Shown piece by piece: positions 50,575 to 59,057 of a stretch of 64,000 bases of DNA. Where the stretch lies: contig NZ_JAFJMJ010000001.1 in assembly GCF_017309385.1 (NCBI RefSeq), forward strand, positions 868,001-932,000. Direction: 5' to 3'. The notes below the pieces were generated by a model. The model was not told the origin of the DNA. It ran no database searches and was given only the letters and a program-made list of their open reading frames with translations. Position 1 is the first letter of the stretch. Every line of letters starts with the position of its first letter. A program made the position numbers and the translations under genes. This DNA comes from Amycolatopsis sp. 195334CR. Its GTDB lineage: Bacteria > Actinomycetota > Actinomycetes > Mycobacteriales > Pseudonocardiaceae.

Positions 50575-51636
50575 TTACCCGGCCAGCGCCGCCTCGATCT
50601 TGCGGATGCTGCTGAGCTGGTGACCGAGTTGATGGCGCGCGGCCAGTTCGGCGGCTTCTTCCAGCAAGGCCATGCCGTGGGCCAGGTTGCCCGGATCGCT
50701 GCCGGTGATGTGACCTCGCGCGGTGGTGAGACGAACACGATGCAGCGGCGACGGGGAACGGTTGCTGTTGGCGGCGGTGTCTATCGCGCGGGCTGCCTGG
50801 TCCAGCTTGCCGACCCCGCGGTGCGCAAGGGCCAGCTTCTCGTGGGTGACCGCCCAATCCTCCTGTTCGCCCAGCCGCTCGAACTGCCGGATACCGCTCT
50901 CGAAGATCGTTTCCGCCTGCTGGTGGTCGCCGGCCTTGCTGATCGCGGTGCCCACCCAGATTCCAGCTCGCGCGCGGTCTCGGGGGCTGAGCCTGGCGTC
51001 GGTGGCCAAGTGCCGGTACTGATTCGCGGCCTCGTCCAGTTCCCCGGCCATCTCCGCCACGACAGCCAATTCCAGGTCCACCTGGGCGGCCCGGCGCGGC
51101 ATTCGCTGTGCCGCGAAGACCTCGCGCGCCTTCTGGTAGGGCTGCCGCGCCTGGTCCAGCGCTCCCTGCTGACCCCGCAGGTCGCCGAGCAGGAACAACG
51201 ACCGTCCATACAGGGCCATGGCCCGGCTACCGGCGCCACCGGCCTCGAAACCGGCCAGCCACCTCAGCAACAGCGACTCCGCGAAGGTGAACTCCTGGCA
51301 GGCCAGATAGGCGGCCGTGCGCTCCAGGTCCTCCTCCCACCCGTCACAGTCCAAGTCACCCCGCACCGGCTCAACACGCCCACCGCCTGCCTTGCCCCAC
51401 AGATCTAACAGGGCCCCTTCACCACCGAGTTCACGATCGAGCGCGGCGATGATGGTCTCCGGTGGTAGCTCGCGCGTCGACTCGGCCATGGAAACGTACT
51501 GGCGGGAGTACCCGATGCGCGTGCCCAGTGCCTGTTGTGTGAGCCTTCGCCGCGTCCGGTAGTCCCTGACCGCGGCTGCGAGCTGTCGAGCAGCCTCTTG
51601 CTCCTGCTCGACCTGAGACTCGAAGTTGCTCGCCAT
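50575..51636 (-). CDS. XRE-family HTH plus TPR regulator
   Basis: The 353-residue protein has an N-terminal helix-turn-helix (residues ~18-65: LTQQALGTRIGYSRQYVSMAE). A tetratricopeptide-type helical array follows to the end (LFLLGDLRGQQGALDQARQPYQ; AVTHEKLALAHRGVGKLDQA). This layout is common in actinomycetes for regulators of a neighbouring gene, here YdcF just downstream. ATG 51636 has GGAGAC 6 bases upstream; a longer frame is open but encodes non-protein-like sequence. Upstream there are two direct repeats and an inverted repeat that may be its operator. Confidence 0.82.
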   Translation of the reverse strand: MASNFESQVEQEQEAARQLAAAVRDYRTRRRLTQQALGTRIGYSRQYVSMAESTRELPPETIIAALDRELGGEGALLDLWGKAGGGRVEPVRGDLDCDGWEEDLERTAAYLACQEFTFAESLLLRWLAGFEAGGAGSRAMALYGRSLFLLGDLRGQQGALDQARQPYQKAREVFAAQRMPRRAAQVDLELAVVAEMAGELDEAANQYRHLATDARLSPRDRARAGIWVGTAISKAGDHQQAETIFESGIRQFERLGEQEDWAVTHEKLALAHRGVGKLDQAARAIDTAANSNRSPSPLHRVRLTTARGHITGSDPGNLAHGMALLEEAAELAARHQLGHQLSSIRKIEAALAG

Positions 51637-51672
51637 GGCGTCTCCACGTCGATCGATCGCCAGCTGCCCGTA

Positions 51673-51819
51673 CGTAATGTAGCTAGGCAACCTCTTTGCG
51701 TAATAGTAGCGGATTCGCCGTTGCACCAGCCAGCCCGCGCACGCCAATGCCCGGTCTTGGCATTTGCCAGCAGGATTAGCACCCCGAGCCAGTCCGGTCA
51801 TGGTCGTATTAGACCGGAC
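51673..51819. promoter_or_regulatory. Operator-like repeats between two divergent regulator genes
   Basis: CGTAATGTAG (51673-51682) and CGTAATAGTAG (51699-51709) are near-direct repeats 16 bases apart, just upstream of the 51636 start. GTCCGGTC (51792-51799) and GACCGGAC (51812-51819) form an 8-bp inverted repeat near the gene at 51851. The 214-base gap holds both promoters. Binding by the XRE proteins on either side is inferred. Confidence 0.45.
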
Positions 51820-51850
51820 CTGGACACGAAACGGGGGCGTCCATAGCGAA

Positions 51851-52069
51851 ATGACCGATCATTCAACCGAGACAGAAGCCGTGACCGACACCCTGGCACG
51901 CGGACTTCAAGACATCGATCCCGCATTACGTGGAGTCATGCTGAGGTTAATCAGGGAAATCGACGAAGCCTCACTCGACCTCGCCCAACTGCAGCAGTTG
52001 CAAGACCTCCTTAAACACCTCGACTTCCAAATCTCTGACCGGCTCAACTCTGCCGGAGGACGGGACTGA
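51851..52069 (+). CDS. Small acidic helical protein next to a DUF5753 regulator
   Basis: The 72-residue product is acidic and helical (VTDTLARGLQDIDPALRGVM; LDLAQLQQLQDLLKHLDFQI) and ends 4 bases before the next gene's start, so it is co-transcribed with it. It has little ribosome-site support (weak purines at 51846-51850), so it may be a leaderless or weakly expressed gene. It may be a partner of the regulator. Family unknown. Confidence 0.55.
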   Translation: MTDHSTETEAVTDTLARGLQDIDPALRGVMLRLIREIDEASLDLAQLQQLQDLLKHLDFQISDRLNSAGGRD

Positions 52070-52073
52070 ACTC

Positions 52074-53207
52074 ATGGTCTCTTCTGTCACTACGCACACA
52101 TGCGACCGCGAACCGGAGCTGTCCGGTTCGGCTGGAGAACCACACCAGCCAGATCCACGCCGGTACAGCGAGCGGCTGGGCGACGAACTGCGGCAGTACC
52201 GCCAGCACAAGGGCTTCACCTCGGAGGCTGCAGCCGACCACATGTCCTGGAGCCACGGCATGCTGTCCGACGCCGAGTCGGGCACCCGACGGGTCAGGCG
52301 GGCCGAGCTCGACGCCCTGATCGACGTGTACGAGATCGGTTCCAGCGACGCCAAGCGATTGCGTGACCTTCGCGCCCGCGCCAGCAAGGAGGGCCCCGCC
52401 GTCGCGGTGCCCACCCGCTACCGTCAATTCCACCCCCTGCAGGCGACCGCGGTGGTGCAGCGAACCTACGCGTCGAGCTTGCTGCCCTCGATCTGCAGGA
52501 TCGAGGAGTATGCCTCCGCGTTGGCGGAATCCGCTCCGCTAACCAACCGGGAGATCGCGGCAGACTCCGCGCACTACGAAGTGCGGCAGGCCCTCTGGTT
52601 GCTGAACCGCGACCAGCCGCCGGAAGTACACCTCGTCCTCGGCGAGGCCGCCCTCTACAACCTCGCGGGCAGCCGACGAACTCAGCTCGCGCAACTCGAC
52701 CACTTGGCCAAGCTGGCCCGGCTCCCCCACTTCCACCTGCAGATCCTGCCGTTCGACGAAACCGGGCACGCCGCGGCCGACACCGGGTGGACCCTGCTCA
52801 CCCAGCCCCACGCCGGCACCTGGCTCTGCGTCGACAACCTGCTCACCACCACCTGCACCGACGACCCCGACGTCACAAGAGCCCACCAGGACGCGTTCAA
52901 CATGCTCTCCACCCGGGCACTCGGACAGCAGGACAGCATCGATCGGCTGCTCGGCGTGCGACGCGCCCACGCCACGTCAGTCCAGCGAAGGATCGGCATC
53001 GACACCGCGGCCTGCCGTCGTCTCCACAACCAATTCAACCTCACCCTTGCCCAGCTGAGCACCGTGTTCGACTGCTCCACCGAGACCATCTCCCAGCACC
53101 TGCGCCGGTACGATCCGCGCGACGCGCTAGCCGAACCCGTGCCGGGCAACCCGGCTGAACCGTGGCGGCCCCCGACGCCACGGACGCCCGTGCGGCCCGC
53201 CGAATGA
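52074..53207 (+). CDS. XRE-family HTH with DUF5753 (Scr1-type) domain
   Basis: The 377-residue protein begins with an HTH at residues ~30-85 (ELRQYRQHKGFTSEAAADHM). A DUF5753 domain follows with FHPLQATAVVQRTYASSLLP and, later, LHNQFNLTLAQLSTVFDCST. DUF5753 proteins are widespread in actinomycetes, often with a short DUF397-type or other small partner, and are treated as antitoxin-like or developmental regulators. No DUF397 gene follows here. GGAGG near the start supports ATG 52074. A convergent gene of unknown function follows 47 bases later. Confidence 0.82.
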   Translation: MVSSVTTHTCDREPELSGSAGEPHQPDPRRYSERLGDELRQYRQHKGFTSEAAADHMSWSHGMLSDAESGTRRVRRAELDALIDVYEIGSSDAKRLRDLRARASKEGPAVAVPTRYRQFHPLQATAVVQRTYASSLLPSICRIEEYASALAESAPLTNREIAADSAHYEVRQALWLLNRDQPPEVHLVLGEAALYNLAGSRRTQLAQLDHLAKLARLPHFHLQILPFDETGHAAADTGWTLLTQPHAGTWLCVDNLLTTTCTDDPDVTRAHQDAFNMLSTRALGQQDSIDRLLGVRRAHATSVQRRIGIDTAACRRLHNQFNLTLAQLSTVFDCSTETISQHLRRYDPRDALAEPVPGNPAEPWRPPTPRTPVRPAE

Positions 53208-53253
53208 TCACGAGATCGCCTGGCAACCGCGCTTGTTACCGGAGCAGGTACGA

Positions 53254-53736
53254 CTACGCGCGCTCCCGATAGTTCGCCTCCCTGACCCAGTCGAAGAACG
53301 CGGGGCGGAAAGCACGGGCCCCGGCGTCCGCTGACCAGGCATGGCGGCCGCCGGAAGCGCCCCGTCCAGTGTCGACGCAGTGGAAGCGCTCCTCCGGGCT
53401 TACCGACGCGAGTGCCTGCGCTCGATGTGGTGTCGCCAGCCCGCCTGGGTGCCTACGCGCAGAAAGGTCGGCCTCCTCGGCTGCCACGCTGTCATACAAT
53501 TCCACCATTTCTCGCAACGCAGCGCGCAGCAGCCCCGCCGAAAGCGGCCGAAGCCTGAGGGTTTCTCCATCGCCGATTCTGAGCTGCAAACCGCCGTCCC
53601 CGACGGCCACGTGAATGGTCGTCCGACAGCCACGCTGATCGCGGCAAGGTACCGACCGCGCGTAGCGCTTTTGTGACAGCCCCCAGCGACCCAACACTGA
53701 CACCACACCGAATCGTCGCCTACGTCGTCGCCGCAT
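53254..53736 (-). CDS. Unknown 160-residue protein, possible small-molecule/nucleic-acid binder
   Basis: The product has a very basic start (MRRRRRRRFGVVSVLGRWGL), a strand-rich middle (TTIHVAVGDGGLQLRIGDGE), a helical part (AGLLRAALREMVELYDSVAA) and an aromatic-rich end (FRPAFFDWVREANY). No family recognised. AGGAG lies 10 bases before ATG 53736, and composition is normal, so a real gene is likely. An earlier start would add a short extension. Confidence 0.55.
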   Translation of the reverse strand: MRRRRRRRFGVVSVLGRWGLSQKRYARSVPCRDQRGCRTTIHVAVGDGGLQLRIGDGETLRLRPLSAGLLRAALREMVELYDSVAAEEADLSARRHPGGLATPHRAQALASVSPEERFHCVDTGRGASGGRHAWSADAGARAFRPAFFDWVREANYRERA

Positions 53737-53838
53737 AGTGCCACTCCTATTCCTGCGGTTGACAGCACAAATGTAAGCAGTGGAATCACGGAGTGGAATC
53801 ATTCGAACGGAGAGCCTCTATATTGACCCCGGCCGGGG

Positions 53839-54711
53839 TCAGTGCGCTGTCCAGGCGGGCACCGGGTTCTCCCGCAGCGTGGTGATTCGGTGATGAAGCT
53901 GGCGGAGCGCATCGTCATCACCATGCTGGGCTCGGCGGATAAACGATCCCAGCGTGTGCAGATCACGCATCCCGGTCAGGACCGTGAGACCTGGCCAAGT
54001 TCGGGGGTCGTGGCCGTAAGCATCGGCAAATGCGTCTACGTCGTGCACGCTGCGGCCGAACCGCATTCCCTGGACGGTGTTGGCAAGGTCGAGCTCACGA
54101 GGGCCGGTGGCCACCTCATCCCAATCCCCGAGGATAGGTCCCGTTGGGGTGTGGAGCAGGTTTCCGGGGTAGGCGTCGCCGTGGATGAGGCCGCCGCCGA
54201 GTACGGATTCCAGGTTGGTGTATTGGGCACGGAGTTCGGTGGTCCGGGTGGTGAGCCAGGACAGCGTGTCTGGTTCGAGGACAGTGGTGGTGGCGAGCGT
54301 GGCCATCAGGTCAGCGAGCGGCGCGTACTCCGGCAGAGCGACGTCCGGCTCGGGTAGCTGGTGAAGTGCCTTGAGCAGGGCGCCCAGGGCGGCTGGTTTT
54401 GGTGGCGTAGCAGCCGTTTGCCGGTAGTGCCGCCAGAAGGTGACGGTGGTACCGTCGGTGTCCACGGGCTGTTCGACGGGGAGCGGCTCGGTGGCGGGGA
54501 AGCCGGTGGCGACGAGCCAGCGGGTGATGGTGACGGCGCGCCGGGCGCGGGCCGCGGCGACGGGTCCGTGCGCGATCTTGGCGACGGCGTTCTCGGCGGC
54601 GAGCAGGTAGACGTCGTTGGCGTGCCGGCGCAGCGTAGTGGCGTCGTGGCAGCGCAGACCGGCGTGAGCGCAGGCGGTACGCAGGACGTCGTCAGCGGGA
54701 AGAGAGAGCAC
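53839..54711 (-). CDS. Aminoglycoside-phosphotransferase-like kinase
   Basis: The 290-residue protein has the APH/ChoK fold. GLIHGDAYPGNLLHTPTGPI contains the Brenner-type HGD plus N, and LGDWDEVATGPRELDLA has the metal-binding Asp. An N-terminal lobe with AVAKIAHGPVAAARA supplies a Lys that would bind ATP. The substrate could be an aminoglycoside-like compound, homoserine-like amino acid or another hydroxyl group; sequence alone does not decide. GTG 54711 lacks a clear ribosome site and overlaps the end of the next regulator gene by 20 bases, so translation is probably coupled to it. Confidence 0.8.
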   Translation of the reverse strand: MLSLPADDVLRTACAHAGLRCHDATTLRRHANDVYLLAAENAVAKIAHGPVAAARARRAVTITRWLVATGFPATEPLPVEQPVDTDGTTVTFWRHYRQTAATPPKPAALGALLKALHQLPEPDVALPEYAPLADLMATLATTTVLEPDTLSWLTTRTTELRAQYTNLESVLGGGLIHGDAYPGNLLHTPTGPILGDWDEVATGPRELDLANTVQGMRFGRSVHDVDAFADAYGHDPRTWPGLTVLTGMRDLHTLGSFIRRAQHGDDDALRQLHHRITTLRENPVPAWTAH

Positions 54712-56116
54712 GTGCAGATGGTAGAGCGGGCCGCGTGGTGAGCGCGGCGGACAGCTGCGTGCCGAGTTCCGCGGCCGCGCTGTGGCCGCGGTTTCCCAGT
54801 TGCAGGGCGAAGCTCCGGGTGCGATCGAGCGCGCTGTAGAGCTGGCTGATGCGGCGCGGCGCCGACAACGTGAGGATCGGGGTCAGGGCTTCCCGCGCAC
54901 CGTCGGGGTCACCGAGGGCGAGGCGGGCGTTGACCACGTCGAGCCAGGCGAGCGCCTCGTCACCGTAGGAGCGTTCTTCCTGGAGCCCGGTTTCGTAGGC
55001 GGTGATGGCGGCGCTCGCGTGCTGTTCGGACTGCTCGTGGTGGCCGAGCAGTCCGTGGGTGCTGCCGAGGTAGTAGACACGTTTGGCGTCGGGGAAGGTC
55101 AGCAAGCCACCGAGTGCGGTGACGTCGTCCTCGGTGTCAGCGGAATCCAGGCTGTCCATGCGGTCGAGCGCCCGGGCCGCGGTGTTGCGGTCACCGGCGC
55201 GTGCGGCCGCGCGGGCTTCGATGGCGAGCAACCTCGTCTGGGTCGTCGACGACGCGGCGCACCGCTGGCCCTGGCGGGCGAGGTCGACCGCGTCGTTGTG
55301 CCGGCGGGTCCATTCGTGGATCAGGGCCGAAGTGCCGAAAACCCAGGCGCGTAGTGGGTCGTGGTCGGCGACCTCGGCCAGCTCGTCAGCGGCCTGGAGC
55401 TGGTCGTGGGCAGCGCGGGAGTCACCGGCGTTCTGTGCTGCGTGGGCGAGCATGAGGCAGGCCGCGCCAGCCAAGAAATACGCCTCTCGCGCCGCGACGG
55501 GGCGCAGGGGCGATTCCAGCAGCGCGATCGCGTCGTCTCGCCCCTGCACGAGGTCACCGACGACGTCGCCGAGCGGACTGTGGACGTATTGGGAGGCGGC
55601 GAGGCTCAGATCGGCGCGGAGCTTGCGCAGCGCGGCTCCGCGGTCGGCCAGGTGCGCCAGCGTGCCGGTGAAGCGCAGGGACTCGCGAGCCGCGGCGGCC
55701 GTGTCCTTCTCGGGAGTCGCCGTGGCGGGCAGGAACCAGTGCAGTTCGGGCGGCAGGTGCAGTGTTCGGGCGATGGTCATCGCGTCTTCGAGGCCACAGG
55801 TGCACGCACCGCGTTCGAGGCGGCTCAGCTGGGCTTGGCTCATCGACAACCAGCTCGCCAGGCTGGCCTGGGGCAGCGGGGTGCCACCGTGGAAGGGATG
55901 TTTGCGGTAGGCGCGCAGGAGAGCGCCGAACTGTTGCTTGCCCACAGCGTCGCGAATGGCGGGATGGTCCCAGAAGTCTGCGGGCACCTGCGGCACCCCG
56001 GCTTGCGGATCTCGGCGGCGCCGCCGACACGGCGAGCACCACATCGAGGTGTGATCCTTGGCCAGCGCCGTACCGCACGGGCATACTCTGGTCACGGACC
56101 CGACACGTACGACCAT
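54692..56116 (-). CDS. Zn-ribbon, HTH and TPR-containing regulator
   Basis: The 474-residue product begins with a Cys pair (RVCPCGTALAKDHTSMWCSPCRR: CPC and CSPC, a likely zinc ribbon). An XRE-type HTH follows near residues 75-125 (GTPLPQASLASWLSMSQAQLSRL), then a helical TPR-like region to the end. It is a regulator likely to control the phosphotransferase gene that overlaps its end. ATG 56116 has GAAGGGGAAG upstream, while the upstream extension is non-coding in character. The zinc-ribbon start is uncommon among XRE-TPR proteins. Confidence 0.78.
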   Translation of the reverse strand: MVVRVGSVTRVCPCGTALAKDHTSMWCSPCRRRRRDPQAGVPQVPADFWDHPAIRDAVGKQQFGALLRAYRKHPFHGGTPLPQASLASWLSMSQAQLSRLERGACTCGLEDAMTIARTLHLPPELHWFLPATATPEKDTAAAARESLRFTGTLAHLADRGAALRKLRADLSLAASQYVHSPLGDVVGDLVQGRDDAIALLESPLRPVAAREAYFLAGAACLMLAHAAQNAGDSRAAHDQLQAADELAEVADHDPLRAWVFGTSALIHEWTRRHNDAVDLARQGQRCAASSTTQTRLLAIEARAAARAGDRNTAARALDRMDSLDSADTEDDVTALGGLLTFPDAKRVYYLGSTHGLLGHHEQSEQHASAAITAYETGLQEERSYGDEALAWLDVVNARLALGDPDGAREALTPILTLSAPRRISQLYSALDRTRSFALQLGNRGHSAAAELGTQLSAALTTRPALPSARALSSR

Positions 56117-56519
56117 GGCTTCCCCTTCCGTCCCGAGCGGGCTTCCCCTGTTTCGTAGCAAACCAGTTTCCGGTCAGCTAGTCAGATTTGGATAGCGTTT
56201 ATTCAAATCAGAATAACCGACCGCCCACCCTGGCGCCAGAATGGTTGTCACAGCACCAACGAAGCGCCCATCCGGATTTCATTTCGCCATTGGATCGGCG
56301 CTTGCGCACGACGAGGGAGGTTTGCCATGCCCATCGTGGTTCTCAACCCGATCGCGATAACGACCGGCCGTCACAGTGTCTCCGGCACGAGAAATCCTGG
56401 TTCGCACCTGAGAATCATCGCTCCGTCGAAAGACGACCTTATCAGCTGGGACAGCACGTTCCCGTCAATCGGGACGGACCTCACTCACATACCGCCGTCT
56501 TCGCCAAGGAGTGGTTTCC
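56117..56519. other. 403-base divergent gap
   Basis: This gap lies between the minus-strand regulator and the plus-strand set of tiny genes. It is AT-richer at 56180-56220 and near 56300-56360. A GGAGG-preceded ATG at 56327 opens a frame that runs into the 56612 gene in the same phase, but its middle reads like a shadow of the 56520 gene, so I do not call it. No clear promoter pair. Confidence 0.45.
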
Positions 56520-56615
56520 GTGGACATACCCGGGTGGGTCGCCGCCGCGATACCCACGCTGCCTGTGCTCGTCCTCGTCGGCCCGGTGGCCATGGCGCAC
56601 CGGCGCAGGCCGTGA
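56520..56615 (+). CDS. Tiny single-pass membrane protein (31 residues)
   Basis: GTG 56520 is preceded by AAGGAG at 56506-56511. The product is VDIPGWVAAAIPTLPVLVLV followed by GPVAMAHRRRP, a single membrane helix with a basic end. It ends in a 4-base overlap with the next gene (GTGA), and third positions are GC-rich, so it looks translated. Possibly a small regulator or structural peptide of this operon. Confidence 0.55.
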   Translation: MDIPGWVAAAIPTLPVLVLVGPVAMAHRRRP

Positions 56616-56917
56616 CCGACCTCTGCCCTGGCGGAAACGGCGCAACGGCGGCCCGTGCCGGAACCGTGGCACCCCGCCGCGCCAACGGCTCGAACCTACT
56701 GCTCTCCTGTCGACCCGGTGGGCACCAGTCCCCTGGTGGACGCGTGCGGTGCCCCGACCCGGCACGCGTCCACCAGGTTCCAGACCAAGCTGACGCCCCG
56801 CTCGCCCTCGCCACCATGACAGCTTCCGACCCCACGTTAGATACCGACGAGTGGGTCGCGTACCCAGGCGATGCCGCCGTCGAGGCCATCGACACGAGCG
56901 CGAGGGCCGACGAGTGA
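56612..56917 (+). CDS. Small unknown protein (101 residues) in a coupled operon
   Basis: GTG 56612 overlaps the stop of the tiny membrane-protein gene and its own stop overlaps the next start (GTGA at 56914). The product is Arg/Gly/Pro-rich for the first 60 residues, then acidic (TASDPTLDTDEWVAYPGDAA). The N-terminal part is less protein-like, so translation might begin later, for example at ATG 56817. No domain recognised. Confidence 0.5.
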   Translation: MTDLCPGGNGATAARAGTVAPRRANGSNLLLSCRPGGHQSPGGRVRCPDPARVHQVPDQADAPLALATMTASDPTLDTDEWVAYPGDAAVEAIDTSARADE

Positions 56918-57447
56918 CCGCTGCGCAATTCAGCCAGTGGCGGCCGAGCCCCATCCCGCGCCTCCGACCGAGCAGGCGCCTCGACCCCGACCACGTCGCT
57001 GGCGTCTTCCAGACCCGGTACCACCGGGTCGTCACCCAGTTCACCTCATACCGGCTAACCGGCCGCCACGCGACCGAGCTCGGCTGGTCCGGGCGTTACG
57101 TCCTGTTCGCCGCATGCGGGGCGGTGTGCTGGGTGGACATCACCGACAGCGCCGCCACGACGCTGAAGCGATGTCCGGCCTGCTGGAGCCACAGCACCGA
57201 CGGCAGGTCGCGGCAACACCAGCCCACAGTGACCTCAGATCCCGACCGCCGAGCCGGTCCGGAGGTCGGGCTTCCGTTCGCCGCCGTCCGCGCTGAGGAT
57301 TCCGAGGCTTTCGAACGGCTCTCCCCCGCGGTCTCCGCCTACGTCCACGCCCGCTCCCAGAACACCGAATACCTGGTCAGCAGCATATTTCTGCGCACCG
57401 ACCGCGCCCCTGCGCAACGGTTCACGGCCGCACGAAGGCAACCGTAG
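56914..57447 (+). CDS. Unknown protein with Cys pair (177 residues)
   Basis: The product contains ALFAACGAVCWVDITDSAATTL-like sequence (from about residue 68, with Cys-x3-Cys) and CPACWSHS. The four Cys in CGAVC and CPAC could bind one zinc. A basic N-terminus and a Ser/Arg-rich tail surround it. It is coupled to the genes before and after by overlapping start/stop codons. No family recognised. Confidence 0.6.
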   Translation: MTAAQFSQWRPSPIPRLRPSRRLDPDHVAGVFQTRYHRVVTQFTSYRLTGRHATELGWSGRYVLFAACGAVCWVDITDSAATTLKRCPACWSHSTDGRSRQHQPTVTSDPDRRAGPEVGLPFAAVRAEDSEAFERLSPAVSAYVHARSQNTEYLVSSIFLRTDRAPAQRFTAARRQP

Positions 57448-57536
57448 TGGCTACCTACACCCCGGTCGCCCACGCCACTCGCGCCCACCCCGCCGACGAT
57501 CTCGACGAAACGCTCACCGACACCCCGCACCACTGA
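57447..57536 (+). CDS. Possible tiny gene (29 residues)
   Basis: GTG 57447 overlaps the stop of the preceding gene (TAGTG) and continues to TGA 57534-57536. The product is Ala/Thr/Asp/His-rich without a motif. It is only supported by coupling, so this is a weak call. The 87 bases that follow hold only the ribosome site of the next gene. Confidence 0.3.
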   Translation: MATYTPVAHATRAHPADDLDETLTDTPHH

Positions 57537-57623
57537 CGAACACGCCGAGCCAGGTCGAGCACCTGTATCTGACCATCGCCCACCGGCACCGGCCCGAACC
57601 ACACGAACAACGAGGCGTCTCTG

Positions 57624-58151
57624 ATGAAACAAACCGATCTGCGCCGCTCAGCGCACATGCCCAACTCACATGATTCGCTGCCCCTCGGTCCTGGCACCGA
57701 CAACATCCTGGACTGGTTCAGCACACGCGGCTGGCAGTTGGTCGACTACGACAAACTCGGCGTCCGGGTCGTCTACACCGGTTCATTCGGCGGGCTATGG
57801 CCCCACGCCGCCTCTACCACCAGCATCCACACGGTGCGCCTACAACCACTCGATTGCTTCATCACCCCCGCAGCCGGTGGCCTGGCCGCCGACATCGGCA
57901 CCTGCGGAGTCCTCAAGGGCTGCCAGAAGCATCGCGAGGGTGACCTGCTTAGCCTCGACCCCACCAGCCCACGCTTTGTCGACGTGTTGCGCGAACAGGA
58001 ACTGCGCGCTCGGAACTGGGCCACGCCCGAGACGGCGTTCTGCCTTCTGTTCGGCATGTGCAACATCCTCGGCACCGACGGCCCACTACTGCACAACGCG
58101 GCGCTGCCTTCGAACGGTGCTGGAGATTTCGTATCCGTGCCCAGTTCCTGA
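57624..58151 (+). CDS. Unknown protein (175 residues)
   Basis: The product starts MKQTDLRRSAHMPNSHDSLP, continues with WFSTRGWQLVDYDKLGVRVV and a middle with four Cys (DCFI; GTCGVLKGCQKHREG; FCLLFGMCNIL). These may bind metal or form disulfides; no family recognised. GAGG lies 8 bases before ATG 57624. It is followed directly by a transposase remnant, so the downstream end of this unit has been disturbed. Confidence 0.6.
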   Translation: MKQTDLRRSAHMPNSHDSLPLGPGTDNILDWFSTRGWQLVDYDKLGVRVVYTGSFGGLWPHAASTTSIHTVRLQPLDCFITPAAGGLAADIGTCGVLKGCQKHREGDLLSLDPTSPRFVDVLREQELRARNWATPETAFCLLFGMCNILGTDGPLLHNAALPSNGAGDFVSVPSS

Positions 58152-58169
58152 GGTGCCCGCAGACTGGCT

Positions 58170-58445
58170 GGTCGGAGGCGCTTCTCGGTAACTATTCAGG
58201 GGCGCCGGTTCATCTTCCAGGGCGTGTTCTGGCTGCTCTGGCGGCGATGATCACCGACGGGGGACGCGCTGGCCCACCTGGGGACGCTGCAGGACCAGGA
58301 CAAACTGTTCGGGCCGCAGGCCAGTGACGCCACCGCCTGGCGAGTGCTGGAACGGGTCAACGCGGAGGAGCACCTGGCTCGCCTGCGATCGGTCCGGTCG
58401 ACTGCCGCAGAGTTGGTCCCGTGCATTCACCCCGGACGACCCTGA
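58170..58445 (+). pseudogene. IS1380-type transposase remnant
   Basis: Two adjacent pieces in different frames together match the N-terminal part of IS1380-family transposases: VLAALAAMITDGG in one frame (58220-58262 approximately), then DALAHLGTLQDQDKLFGPQASDATAWRVLE in another, ending at a stop near 58445. The join needs a frameshift after the DGG, and no full-length transposase or clear inverted repeats remain. It marks a decayed insertion next to the CRISPR array. Confidence 0.6.
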
Positions 58446-58531
58446 TCGATGCCGCGATGGAACACTGCGAGGCCAGCAACTGAAAGCGCGCGCGAGCCCA
58501 CCGGCCGCGCTCGTGACAAGGAGTCATAAGC

Positions 58532-58981
58532 GTGGACTGCGAGCAGATCGGACCTCCTGCCCCGCGACCGTGTGCTTCCTGTCCGTACCGGCGCGATGTC
58601 CCCTCGGGCGTCTGGCACACAGACGAGTACGAGAAGCTTCCTCGCTACGACGCCGAGACCGGGGAGCAGCCCCGCGTCCTGTTCCTGTGCCATCAGAACG
58701 ACGGTGATGACAAGCATCGGCGCATGTGCGCAGGCTGGGCGGGATGCCACGACGGCGACGAACTCCTGGCCGTGCGACTGGCCGTCCTTGCCGGAAACAT
58801 CAGCCCGGAAACCGCGCAGGCCGTGGTGGACTACCAGTCCCCGGTCCCACTGTTCGACAGCGGCGCAGAAGCCGCCGAACACGGCGTACGCGACATCAAC
58901 ACCCCAGATTCAGAGGCTCTCCGCACGATGGAAAAGATCCGGCGAGTCCGCAGCGACATCATCGAGACCGAGCCGGCCTAA
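58532..58981 (+). CDS. DUF6283-like protein
   Basis: The 149-residue product has CASCPYRRDVPSGVW near residues 14-28, a Cys-x2-Cys-Pro-Tyr-Arg motif, then FLCHQNDGDDKHRRMCAGWAGCHDGDEL. The Cys and His residues (C-x2-C, CHQ, CAGWAGCH) could bind an iron-sulfur cluster or zinc. The pattern is that of the DUF6283 family of actinobacteria and their phages. GTG 58532 has AGGAG upstream. It lies just before the CRISPR array but is not a known cas gene. Confidence 0.75.
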   Translation: MDCEQIGPPAPRPCASCPYRRDVPSGVWHTDEYEKLPRYDAETGEQPRVLFLCHQNDGDDKHRRMCAGWAGCHDGDELLAVRLAVLAGNISPETAQAVVDYQSPVPLFDSGAEAAEHGVRDINTPDSEALRTMEKIRRVRSDIIETEPA

Positions 58982-59057
58982 CCCACGCGTTCGCGAATCC
59001 GAACCAACCCTCCCACCAACGTTGCATCCGCAACCGGCGCCCTACCGGAGCAGCCAG

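Noticed and set aside
53779..53801. Two AGTGGAATCA direct repeats
   Set aside because: Too short and close to judge; no gene start on the plus strand follows.
56327..56611. ATG with a good ribosome site leading into the 56612 gene in phase
   Set aside because: The middle of this frame is Arg/His-rich and looks like the shadow of the 56520 membrane-protein gene; it cannot be excluded but is weaker than the coupled small genes.
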